Source: Gammaproteobacteria bacterium | GTDB lineage: Bacteria; Pseudomonadota; Gammaproteobacteria; Pseudomonadales; Cellvibrionaceae | Length of the DNA: 24,516 nucleotides | Direction: 5' to 3' | Assembly: GCA_021151625.1 (NCBI GenBank) | Contig: JAGKWY010000058.1 | Location: forward strand, 1-24,516 | Shown here: one piece after another, positions 1 to 6,390 of the stretch | Layout of the letters: every line of letters begins with the position of its first letter | Position numbering within the stretch: the stretch's first letter is position 1 | Notes under the pieces: model-generated | Told to the model about the DNA's origin: nothing | Databases searched by the model: none | The model's input: only the letters and a program-made list of their open reading frames with translations | Translations under genes and position numbers: made by a program

Positions 1-106
1 CTCAAGGGCGGCCCAAGCAACCGTGTTAGCCGAGAGACCTTCGGAGAGGAAAGCCCCAGGGGGTGAGCAAATTCGTTAACCGACTTGCAGGGCGATTAAT
101 GACTCC

Positions 107-145
107 ACTCAACTGGTGAGCGGGAGTAACCGCACATCAGTGAGT
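107..145 (+). other. Long imperfect hairpin in an unassigned 5' region
   Basis: Bases 112-118 pair with 135-141 (one G-U pair when read as plus-strand RNA), 107-110 pair with 142-145 after a single bulged A, and an inner GCGG/CCGC stem (120-123 with 130-133) closes a six-base loop, giving about 15 pairs. A second short hairpin lies at 30-44 (CCGA with TCGG). The G-U pair would be a C-A mismatch in minus-strand RNA, which weakly favours a plus-strand transcript. No poly-T follows directly, so a simple intrinsic terminator is unlikely. I could not match it to a known RNA family, and I see no convincing coding frame in bases 1-199. Confidence 0.4.
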
Positions 146-147
146 TA

Positions 148-198
148 ATAATAATGCTTCTCATTTATAAGTCAAATGTTTTTTGAGAATTATTCTTG
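148..198. promoter_or_regulatory. Fur-box-like sequences
   Basis: Read on the minus strand, bases 167-150 contain ATGAGAAGCATTATTAT, close to the 7-1-7 Fur consensus TGATAAT-N-ATTATCA (about 11 of 14 positions). A second weaker match, TGAGAAT-T-ATTCTTG, lies at 184-198 and includes the palindrome AGAAT-T-ATTCT. The sites lie downstream of the minus-strand gene that ends at 200, so the likely target is a leftward gene outside the window or the structured region at 1-147. This is a consensus match only. Confidence 0.35.
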
Positions 199-199
199 T

Positions 200-994
200 T
201 TATGTGCTTTTTGACGTTTTAATTTGCAAAAGCTGGTTATTGAGTTGATTGATCTTGGCGGCCATTTCTTCGATCAGGCCCAGGCAGATCTGCGGCTGGT
301 GTTCGATCAGAGTGATAAATTCTTCTTTGCGCACGGCTAATACCGTGCAATCGCTGGTGGCAACTACTGATGCCATACGTGGCTGGCGGGTAAACACCGC
401 TAGGGCCCCAAAAATTTCATTGGCGTGGATTTCCCCTACTTTCACGCCGTCACAGACGGCATCAGCAGCGCCTTCGAGCAAGGTGTAAACCTTATGCGCA
501 GCATCACCCTGCTGGATAATGGTCTCCCCGCTGCGGTAATGCATAAATCCCGCCGTTGGTTGGAACTCCGCGCGCAGCTCCTGGGTGAATGCCAATTCGT
601 AAAGACTGAGGTTGCACAGCAGGTAATAAGCCCAGTTGCGCTGGTTTTTTAGATCGGCATTGACCGCCGTCATTAGCGCATCGCGCTCATAGGCAATCAC
701 CATAACTGGTGTTTTGCAGGAGAATTGTCCCTGCGGCAGATTGAGTGATCTGGGTAAGCCAAGCAGATCCCCTTCTTCAAAATGCATCACCCGTTTGCCA
801 TTCAGTACATAATCCACCTGGCCCTCAGTGATACGCAGCAAGCGGGTGGGAGGAATGTCGGCGAAGATGTCTTCGCTGGCCGGAATGGTGATAGTCTCGT
901 CAGCCGGAATTTTGGCGCACAATAGCTCGCTCAAGCCGCGTACCTTGGCGACCAGATCAGACATAAGTTCGGATTGCTTGATGGGGAAATGCAT
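200..994 (-). CDS. Protein with two cyclic-nucleotide-binding-like folds, no HTH
   Basis: The 264-residue product resembles the cyclic nucleotide-binding (Crp/Fnr sensor) superfamily. A first, degenerate jelly-roll spans about residues 30-110; a second, clearer one spans about 148-235, with YRSGETIIQQGD followed by a phosphate-binding-cassette-like segment beginning FGALAVF (residues 195-201). The conserved Arg seems kept (R206), but the usual Glu after Phe-Gly is Ala (A197), so cyclic nucleotide binding may be lost or altered. No helix-turn-helix follows; the protein ends in a short Gln/Asn-rich helix, so it is probably not a DNA-binding regulator itself. ATG 994 is preferred over an in-frame GTG at 1009 because AAGAGG lies just upstream of it. 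It lies 115 bases downstream of the TfoX-like gene on the same strand. The function is unknown. Confidence 0.75.
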   Translation of the reverse strand: MHFPIKQSELMSDLVAKVRGLSELLCAKIPADETITIPASEDIFADIPPTRLLRITEGQVDYVLNGKRVMHFEEGDLLGLPRSLNLPQGQFSCKTPVMVIAYERDALMTAVNADLKNQRNWAYYLLCNLSLYELAFTQELRAEFQPTAGFMHYRSGETIIQQGDAAHKVYTLLEGAADAVCDGVKVGEIHANEIFGALAVFTRQPRMASVVATSDCTVLAVRKEEFITLIEHQPQICLGLIEEMAAKINQLNNQLLQIKTSKST

Positions 995-1109
995 AGGGCC
1001 TCTTGTCACTAAATTGGCGTAGATATCACGTTTTTTAGTGTAGCCTGTGCCACTGGAAAATTTGCATTTCCCGTTTCAGCCTGTGAACCTGATGCCGTTT
1101 TGGTGTTAA

Positions 1110-1379
1110 TCAGGCGGTTGCCTGATTGTATCCACCTGTTTCTGGCAGCTCCGCTTCAAGTACCAGTCGGGCTTTCAGGTCCGGCGCGAGATCATTCCAA
1201 TGTACATCCAGCAGCGCCCCCTGCAAGGCGTAGAGCATGACTTTGGATACATTGATGTCGCGGGCTTTGATACGTCGATAAGCTTCGACTGCGCCCATTC
1301 GTTTGAGGTCGGCGTGGGTGTTAATCCCTATTGCACGCAGGATGTTTACCGATGCCATTCCAAGGTTCTTTAATTGCAA
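1110..1379 (-). CDS. Stand-alone TfoX C-terminal domain protein
   Basis: The 89-residue product is almost entirely a TfoX C-terminal-like domain: LKNLG near the N-terminus, then a helical region with IGINTHADLKRMGAVEAYRR and a C-terminal part with LYALQGALLDVHWNDL, all typical of the family. Full-length TfoX/Sxy proteins also have an N-terminal domain and switch on competence genes together with CRP; that half is missing here, as in many short family members of unknown role. The domain begins at residue 3, so the TTG at 1379 is needed as the start; the first ATG (1358) would cut into it. The upstream SD match is weak. It is divergent from the M15 peptidase gene with 55 bases between. Confidence 0.75.
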   Translation of the reverse strand: MQLKNLGMASVNILRAIGINTHADLKRMGAVEAYRRIKARDINVSKVMLYALQGALLDVHWNDLAPDLKARLVLEAELPETGGYNQATA

Positions 1380-1434
1380 TAACTCACTATTACAGCTTTT
1401 TTTATTTATGGAATCTATTTGCTGGAGAATTTAG

Positions 1435-2115
1435 GTGATTGATCAGACAAAACGTCAATTATTAGGGCTGGATGAAAACCTGTTGGTTACCTGCCCGGAA
1501 TTAAATTGCCGTCTTCACTCGGAAACTCTAGCAGCAGTTTTGGATTTGCGCGCGCGCGCGGCAAATTTTGGTTTCGATTTGCGAATTGCCAGCAGTTTTC
1601 GCAGCTTTGAGCGGCAGTTGCTGATCTGGAACAATAAAGCGCTGGGCTTGCGTCCGGTGTTGGACTCTTGTGGAGAGCCATTGGATATTCATCGCCTGAG
1701 TGAGCGTGAAAAAGTCTTCGCGATTTTGCGTTGGTCTGCGCTACCTGGTGCATCGCGCCACCATTGGGGAACAGATTTGGATGTCTATGGTGCGGTAGAT
1801 ATAGATCCGGATTATCAGGTTCAGCTTACCGTCGCGGAAACGCAGACGGGTGGCCCTTTTGCAGATTTTCATTACTGGTTAGATGGCGAACTGCAACAAA
1901 ATGACAATCAATTTTATCGCCCCTATGCACAGGATCTTGGCGGTATAGCGCCCGAGCCTTGGCACTTAAGCTATGCACCTTTGGCAAAAAATTATGCGCA
2001 ATTGTTTACGTCGGAAATTCTGCGCGAGCAGATTGAGCTTGCACCGCTGGAACTAAAGGAAACTGTGCTGGAGCATCTGGATGAAATTTTCCAGCGCTTT
2101 ATTCGTGTTGATTAA
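1435..2115 (+). CDS. M15 family D-alanyl-D-alanine carboxypeptidase-like protein (VanY-type)
   Basis: Zinc peptidases of family M15B remove the terminal D-Ala from peptidoglycan stem peptides. The 226-residue product carries the family signature: SRHHWGTDLD at 107-116 gives zinc ligands H109 and D116, and EPWH at 174-177 gives the catalytic Glu E174 and third ligand H177. The conserved SSFRSFERQ segment is at 53-61. I see no signal peptide, which is unusual for a wall enzyme; it may be exported another way or act on cytoplasmic recycled peptides. GTG at 1435 is the start, with GGAG at 1424-1427; an ATG at 1408 in the same frame is closed by TAG. The next gene starts 20 bases after the stop, so the two may be cotranscribed. 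An alternating GC tract lies at 1548-1560 inside it. Confidence 0.85.
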   Translation: MIDQTKRQLLGLDENLLVTCPELNCRLHSETLAAVLDLRARAANFGFDLRIASSFRSFERQLLIWNNKALGLRPVLDSCGEPLDIHRLSEREKVFAILRWSALPGASRHHWGTDLDVYGAVDIDPDYQVQLTVAETQTGGPFADFHYWLDGELQQNDNQFYRPYAQDLGGIAPEPWHLSYAPLAKNYAQLFTSEILREQIELAPLELKETVLEHLDEIFQRFIRVD

Positions 2116-2135
2116 TTATTCTGAGAACAAATACT

Positions 2136-3515
2136 TTGAGTAACTATTCCCCTTCCGTTTCGTCCGCATCTGTATCGAAATCCGGCGTACGTGCCTGGAT
2201 GTTATTTGATTGGGCTGCGCAGCCTTTTTTTACCGTCATTATTACGTTTATTTTTGGGCCTTATTTTGTTTCCCGGCTTGCGACTGATGCGGTCGCCGGG
2301 CAGGCGGCTTGGGGTTATACGACGGCAGCAGCGGCAATTATTATTGCTATTTTATCTCCGTTGATTGGAGCTATTGCCGATGCAGCCGGTAGGCGAAAGC
2401 CCTGGATTGCAAGTTTTGCGGTTATCAAAATTATTGCACTTTTATTGTTATGGTATGCCACTCCTGGAACATCATTAATTTTGCCGGTTTTATGCGTGAT
2501 TGTAGCGATGGTTGCCGCCGAAATTTCTATTGTCTTTAATGACTCCATGATGCCGCATTTAATTCCCGCGCAGGACATAGGCCGTGTCTCCAATCTTGCC
2601 TGGGGGCTTGGCTATGCGGGTGGATTGGTGGTGTTGTTCAGTGTGCTTTTACTGCTCGCTGGTAATCCACAGACAGGAAAAACCCTGGCGGGAATAACAC
2701 CGCTGTTTGGTTTGGATGCGAGTCAGGGCGAAGACGCACGGATTACAGGGCCATATGCCGCACTCTGGTATGCAGTGTTTATTTTGCCCATGTTTTTATT
2801 AACACCGGATGTAGGCAAAGGCACCTCACTGGTGCTTGCAATCAACAACAGTTTGCGCGAATTAAAAAATACACTGCGTGAATTAAAGGAGCGTCGCCAT
2901 TTGCTGCGCTTTTTAATTGCGCGCATGATTTATCAGGACGGCGTTAATGGGTTGGTTTTACTTGGCGGAACTTTCGCGGCGGGTATGTTTGCCTGGCAGA
3001 CTATTGAAATCGGTGTGTATGGCATTTTGTTACTGGTAGTTGCTATTGGTGGTTGTGCCTATGCGGGGCGATTAGACGTGCGTTGGGGCTCCAAAAAAGT
3101 GGTGCAGTTAAGTCTGGTGTGCTTGATTGTGGCTACTATTGGCATTATTTCCACTGGTCCGGGTTATACCCTGTTTGGTTTAATTCAATTATCTACTCAG
3201 GATGCCGGCGGTTTGTTTGCTACAGAGGCGGAGAAAGCCTATATCGTTTTTGGTTTGTTGATTGGTCTTGCGTTTGGCCCTGTGCAGGCATCGTCGCGCT
3301 CTTATATGGCGCGCAGTGTCGATGTTGATGAGGCGGGAAAATATTTTGGTATCTACGCGCTGGCCGGACGTGCCACTTCATTTCTTGCACCTATGACGGT
3401 CGCTACTGTGACCACGCTGACGAATTCCGCGCGTCTGGGCATGGTTGCGTTGATTGTATTTTTATTGGTTGGATTTGTGTTGTTGCGCAAGGTTTCTTAC
3501 CCGGCGCGTACCTAG
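2136..3515 (+). CDS. MFS transporter, Atg22/UMF1 type
   Basis: A 459-residue inner-membrane protein with about 12 hydrophobic segments. The opening RAWMLFDWAAQPFFTVIITF followed by FGPYF is characteristic of the UMF1/Atg22 branch of the major facilitator superfamily (usual form RAW-YDWANSAF). A second family-like feature is the loop with DAAGRRKPW after the second membrane segment. The branch includes yeast vacuolar amino-acid effluxers, but bacterial substrates are mostly unknown, so I do not assign one. The start is TTG at 2136 with a weak upstream GAGAAC; the next in-frame Met (residue 22) would remove part of the conserved N-terminus. It lies 20 bases after the M15 peptidase gene. Confidence 0.85.
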   Translation: MSNYSPSVSSASVSKSGVRAWMLFDWAAQPFFTVIITFIFGPYFVSRLATDAVAGQAAWGYTTAAAAIIIAILSPLIGAIADAAGRRKPWIASFAVIKIIALLLLWYATPGTSLILPVLCVIVAMVAAEISIVFNDSMMPHLIPAQDIGRVSNLAWGLGYAGGLVVLFSVLLLLAGNPQTGKTLAGITPLFGLDASQGEDARITGPYAALWYAVFILPMFLLTPDVGKGTSLVLAINNSLRELKNTLRELKERRHLLRFLIARMIYQDGVNGLVLLGGTFAAGMFAWQTIEIGVYGILLLVVAIGGCAYAGRLDVRWGSKKVVQLSLVCLIVATIGIISTGPGYTLFGLIQLSTQDAGGLFATEAEKAYIVFGLLIGLAFGPVQASSRSYMARSVDVDEAGKYFGIYALAGRATSFLAPMTVATVTTLTNSARLGMVALIVFLLVGFVLLRKVSYPART

Positions 3516-3528
3516 GTTTTTATATTTA

Positions 3529-3576
3529 ATGGCAGTAATTTTTTGTGGTAGTAACTTTTTGTGGTAGTAACTTTGA
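3529..3576 (+). repeat. Three imperfect 16-bp tandem repeats
   Basis: The motif GG(C/T)AGTAA(T/C)TTTTT recurs with a 16-base period, starting at 3531, 3547 and 3563. The last two copies share GTGGTAGTAAC exactly (3545-3555 and 3561-3571). The array fills the gap between the MFS and HAD phosphatase genes and ends just before the HAD ribosome binding site. It resembles a small slippage duplication. Confidence 0.8.
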
Positions 3577-3583
3577 GGTAAGC

Positions 3584-4285
3584 ATGTTAGTAATTTTTGA
3601 TTGCGATGGTGTGTTGGTCGATAGCGAAATTATTTCCGCACAGGTGACCAGCGATTGTTTAAAAGCGATTGGTATTGAGATAAGTGCGGACTATTTTTTG
3701 GAAACCTATCGCGGTAAATCGGTCGCCGATTGCATTCGTATGATTACCTGGGAGTTATCTCAACAGGATGCCTGGAAATCATTGAGTGATGAGCAGAAAG
3801 CAGAGCAGGGCGCAAGCTTCTGGCGGCAAGTACAGTTGCAAACCCTGGTGGTGTGCGAGGAGCAGCTTGAGCCGATAAAAGGCATTATGCCGGTGCTGGA
3901 TTATCTGCGCGACCAGCAAATTCCGTTTTGCGTTGCTTCCAATGGCAAGCATGAAAAAATGCGCATGACGCTCGCCAAAACCGGCATCATGCCTTACGTG
4001 CAAGGGCGCGTGTTTAGTTTTGAAGATGTCACCCGCGGCAAGCCGGCGCCGGATTTATTTTTGCACGCGGCAAAAACATTGAATGTAGAACCGGCGCAGT
4101 CCATAGTGGTAGAAGATTCACTCACCGGCATTCAGGCGGCGTTGGCTGCTGGAATGCGTCCGTTGGGATATTGTCCGCCTAATGCCAATGGCAGCGATAA
4201 TATTTTGCTAGCGGAAATGCGCCGCCTGGGTGCAGAAGTGTTTTTTTCGATGGATGAACTGATTCCATTAATTTTGAAAAAATAG
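3584..4285 (+). CDS. HAD-superfamily phosphatase/phosphomutase, subfamily IA
   Basis: The 233-residue product has all four HAD motifs: I, DCDGVLVDSE near the N-terminus (nucleophile D6, acid/base D8); II, VASNG; III, the Lys of GKPAPD; IV, VVEDS. An alpha-helical cap between motifs I and II makes it subfamily IA. It resembles YieH-like 6-phosphogluconate phosphatases and beta-phosphoglucomutases; the substrate cannot be read from the sequence. ATG 3584 is the start, with GAGGT five bases upstream; an in-frame GTG at 3545 lies inside the tandem repeats and gives a non-conserved extension. The stop is one base before the cysE reading frame, which suggests translational coupling. Confidence 0.9.
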   Translation: MLVIFDCDGVLVDSEIISAQVTSDCLKAIGIEISADYFLETYRGKSVADCIRMITWELSQQDAWKSLSDEQKAEQGASFWRQVQLQTLVVCEEQLEPIKGIMPVLDYLRDQQIPFCVASNGKHEKMRMTLAKTGIMPYVQGRVFSFEDVTRGKPAPDLFLHAAKTLNVEPAQSIVVEDSLTGIQAALAAGMRPLGYCPPNANGSDNILLAEMRRLGAEVFFSMDELIPLILKK

Positions 4286-4286
4286 T

Positions 4287-5108
4287 GTGTCACTTATGCA
4301 GACAGCCTTACAAAATTTTGCCAATGTTGATGTGTGGCAGGAAATTCGCGTCGAAGCCCAGCAGGCCAGTGCCACTGAACCGGTACTGGCAAGTTTTTAT
4401 CACGCCAGTATTTTGAATCACCAGTCCTTTGCGGCAGCGATTTCGTTTCATCTCGCTAACAAACTGGATAGCCAGGCGCTGCCGGCGATGATGTTGCGCG
4501 AAGTGTTCGAAGAGGCGATGAAAGCGGATGCCAGTATTGAGGTTGCAATGCGCGCGGATATTCGTGCCCATCGCGAGCGCGACCCTGCCTGTAAATTATT
4601 TTTTATGCCGTTTCTGTTTTTTAAGGGCTATCACGCATTGCAATCCTGGCGCATTGCGCACTGGTTATGGCTGCAGGGGCGCAATGCGCTCGCACTTTAT
4701 TTCCAGAATCAAATATCTCAGGCATTTGATGTGGACATCCACCCGGGGGCGCGCATCGGCAAGGGGATTATGATCGACCATGCAACTGGTGTAGTAATTG
4801 GTGAAACGGCGGTGGTGGATGATGATGTATCCATGCTGCACAGCGTGACTCTGGGTGGTAGCGGTTGCATTAAAACGGACCGTCACCCCAAAATCCGTCG
4901 TGGGGTGTTAATTGGTGTGGGGGCAAAAATTCTGGGCAATATTGAAGTGGGCGAGGGAGCAAAAATCGGCGCGGGGAGCGTGGTTCTGGAGCCGGTGGCG
5001 CCGCATACAACAGTAGCTGGCGTGCCCGCCAAACTAGTTGGCAGGCCGAAGGGGGAATCACCGGCACTGGATATGGATCACCATCTGATTGAAGGTGACG
5101 ACTGTTAA
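4287..5108 (+). CDS. cysE: Serine O-acetyltransferase
   Basis: CysE makes O-acetylserine from serine and acetyl-CoA, the first committed step of cysteine synthesis, in the cytoplasm. The 273-residue product aligns through nearly its whole length with E. coli CysE as I remember it: an N-terminal helical domain (ASFYHASILNH, then RDPA at 98-101) and a C-terminal left-handed hexapeptide beta-helix. Catalytic equivalents are D150, H165 (in DHATG) and H200 (in DRHPK). The tail differs: E. coli CysE ends in ...GDGI, whose terminal Ile enters the CysK active site, while this protein ends IEGDDC. The start is GTG 4287 or ATG 4296; neither has a clear SD sequence. It sits one base after the HAD gene stop. 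Confidence 0.95.
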   Translation: MSLMQTALQNFANVDVWQEIRVEAQQASATEPVLASFYHASILNHQSFAAAISFHLANKLDSQALPAMMLREVFEEAMKADASIEVAMRADIRAHRERDPACKLFFMPFLFFKGYHALQSWRIAHWLWLQGRNALALYFQNQISQAFDVDIHPGARIGKGIMIDHATGVVIGETAVVDDDVSMLHSVTLGGSGCIKTDRHPKIRRGVLIGVGAKILGNIEVGEGAKIGAGSVVLEPVAPHTTVAGVPAKLVGRPKGESPALDMDHHLIEGDDC

Positions 5109-5117
5109 ATCCAGTAG

Positions 5118-5387
5118 TCAGGCGCTGCGTTTGCTCGGCAGGCTGCTGGTTTCATCGTCGCAGCCATCCAGCAACCACTTCAGCACTGACTCGCGGCTCT
5201 TGAGCATGGACTGGTAATGCTCAATTAGCATGGTGTTGGGGCGCGGGTGCGATTGCATGGCGCTGATTCGGTCCGACAGGAAGGCAATATCCTGCTCGAC
5301 CTTTACGCGCGCATTGCCGTGCTGGCTGAGTGCCCCGTCAACCACCAGGCGATTGTCCTGCAGTTTCTTTTCAATGAATGGCAACAT
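5118..5387 (-). CDS. Small hypothetical protein, helical
   Basis: An 89-residue product I do not recognise. It starts MLPFIEKK and reads as mostly alpha-helical and charged, with heptad-like hydrophobic spacing in the middle (VKVEQDIAFLSDRISAMQ, then MLIEHYQSMLKSRESVLKWL). There is no signal peptide or membrane segment, and one Cys near the end. The start at 5387 is supported by AAGGAG seven bases upstream; a longer frame from 5414 would skip this site. It converges with cysE (stops 9 bases apart) and is divergent from the repeat protein. The good ribosome binding site supports a real gene. Confidence 0.65.
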   Translation of the reverse strand: MLPFIEKKLQDNRLVVDGALSQHGNARVKVEQDIAFLSDRISAMQSHPRPNTMLIEHYQSMLKSRESVLKWLLDGCDDETSSLPSKRSA

Positions 5388-5510
5388 AAACACACTCCTT
5401 CGGGAATAAACCACCTAAGTATGGAAGTGGGTTCAAGAAAACCCAAAGACTGAATGGTTACATTCTGAGCACTGCTTATTGCGATTGAGCGGTTTGTCGC
5501 ACCAAAAAAC

Positions 5511-5538
5511 CTGACTTATCGCCAAGCGGTGCTATTAT
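5511..5538 (+). promoter_or_regulatory. Likely sigma-70 promoter of the repeat protein gene
   Basis: CTGACT at 5511-5516 and TATTAT at 5533-5538 are separated by 16 bases, a fair -35/-10 pair. It implies a leader of about 60 bases before ATG 5604 and argues against translation starting at the upstream TTG 5529, which would overlap the -10 box. Confidence 0.4.
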
Positions 5539-5603
5539 CAGATCTCTATCACAGTTTTTATTACTGTTATCAGTCAGGGATCTGGCCCGATTTGGTTAAT
5601 GTC

Positions 5604-6356
5604 ATGAGCAATTCTGAATTCGATATTATCTTCCGCGGTGATATTGTCTTTGGCCATCAATTGGCTGAGGTCAAACTCAAGCTGCAACAACTCTTTAAAG
5701 TCGATGCCGCCAAGATCGACGCGCTTTTTACCGGTCGTCCGGTTCCGCTTAAACGCAATCTGGATGAAGCTACGGCGAATAAGTATCGCGATGTGCTGTT
5801 GAAAGCGGGTGCAATGGTTGAAGTCTGCTCAAGCGATAAAAGCCCAGCCAATGCCCCAGCCAAACCTGTCGCGCCGGTGCGCAGTCAGCCAGTGGTTCCG
5901 GTAGCTCCCGCCTATGCAGCCTGGACCCTGGCGCCGATAGGCGCTGATTTATTACCAGCCAGTGAGCGGCCTGCAAAACCCGCCGTCGTGGCAGTAGATA
6001 CCAGCGGACTGAGTTTGCGTCCGGCGGAAGGCAACCTGGTGGATAACACAGAGGTTCAGCATGAACTTGAAGCGGTGGTAATCGCCCCGGATTTGGGGTT
6101 GGCTGCAGTGGGTGAAGACCTGATTGGTGCAGATGAAAAACTTGAGTTACCACTGGTAGAGATTGAATTGGAAGATTGGGGCATCGCAGAGGCAGGTAGT
6201 GATCTGCTGAGCGCAGAAGAGCGGCCTGTGGTTGTTCCTATCGCTGTGGCCAATAGCGATTTCGGTTTGGCACCTGCCGGCAGTGACCTCGGTCAACTCA
6301 AGGCAAACATCAAACCTGTCACCCCCGACATCAGTAAACTGCGCCTTGCGGAATAG
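5604..6356 (+). CDS. Hypothetical protein with 28-residue repeats
   Basis: A 250-residue product. Residues 6-75 form a compact domain (FDIIFRGDI...LFTGRPVPLKRNLDEATANKY...KAGAMVEV) that I recall from uncharacterised gammaproteobacterial proteins but cannot name. A Pro/Ala-rich linker (about 81-105) leads to five repeats aligned on W107, L136, L164, W192 and F220, spaced 29, 28, 28 and 28 residues, with a truncated sixth at L246. The core is [W/F/L]-x-[L/I]-A-x-x-G-x-D-L-[L/I], followed in two copies by an Ala-Glu-Arg-Pro-like stretch. There is no signal peptide, so it is probably cytoplasmic. ATG 5604 is chosen because the conserved domain starts there and a likely promoter covers the earlier start; the SD is weak. 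Confidence 0.75.
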   Translation: MSNSEFDIIFRGDIVFGHQLAEVKLKLQQLFKVDAAKIDALFTGRPVPLKRNLDEATANKYRDVLLKAGAMVEVCSSDKSPANAPAKPVAPVRSQPVVPVAPAYAAWTLAPIGADLLPASERPAKPAVVAVDTSGLSLRPAEGNLVDNTEVQHELEAVVIAPDLGLAAVGEDLIGADEKLELPLVEIELEDWGIAEAGSDLLSAEERPVVVPIAVANSDFGLAPAGSDLGQLKANIKPVTPDISKLRLAE

Positions 6357-6390
6357 TCCGCAAGGCGTTTAAAGCAACACTCCCCCTTCG

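Noticed and set aside
1..60. Possible cobalamin riboswitch fragment (GCAACCGTG and AGCCGAGAGACCT resemble the core and B12 box).
   Set aside because: Only a few bases separate the two elements, where a real riboswitch has a longer intervening stem, and no plus-strand gene follows.
3545..3583. GTG start that would extend the HAD phosphatase by 13 residues.
   Set aside because: It lies inside the tandem repeats and the ATG at 3584 has a good RBS and begins the conserved motif I.
5529..5603. Longer start for the 28-residue repeat protein.
   Set aside because: It would overlap the likely -10 box and adds a non-conserved sequence; ATG 5604 begins the conserved domain.
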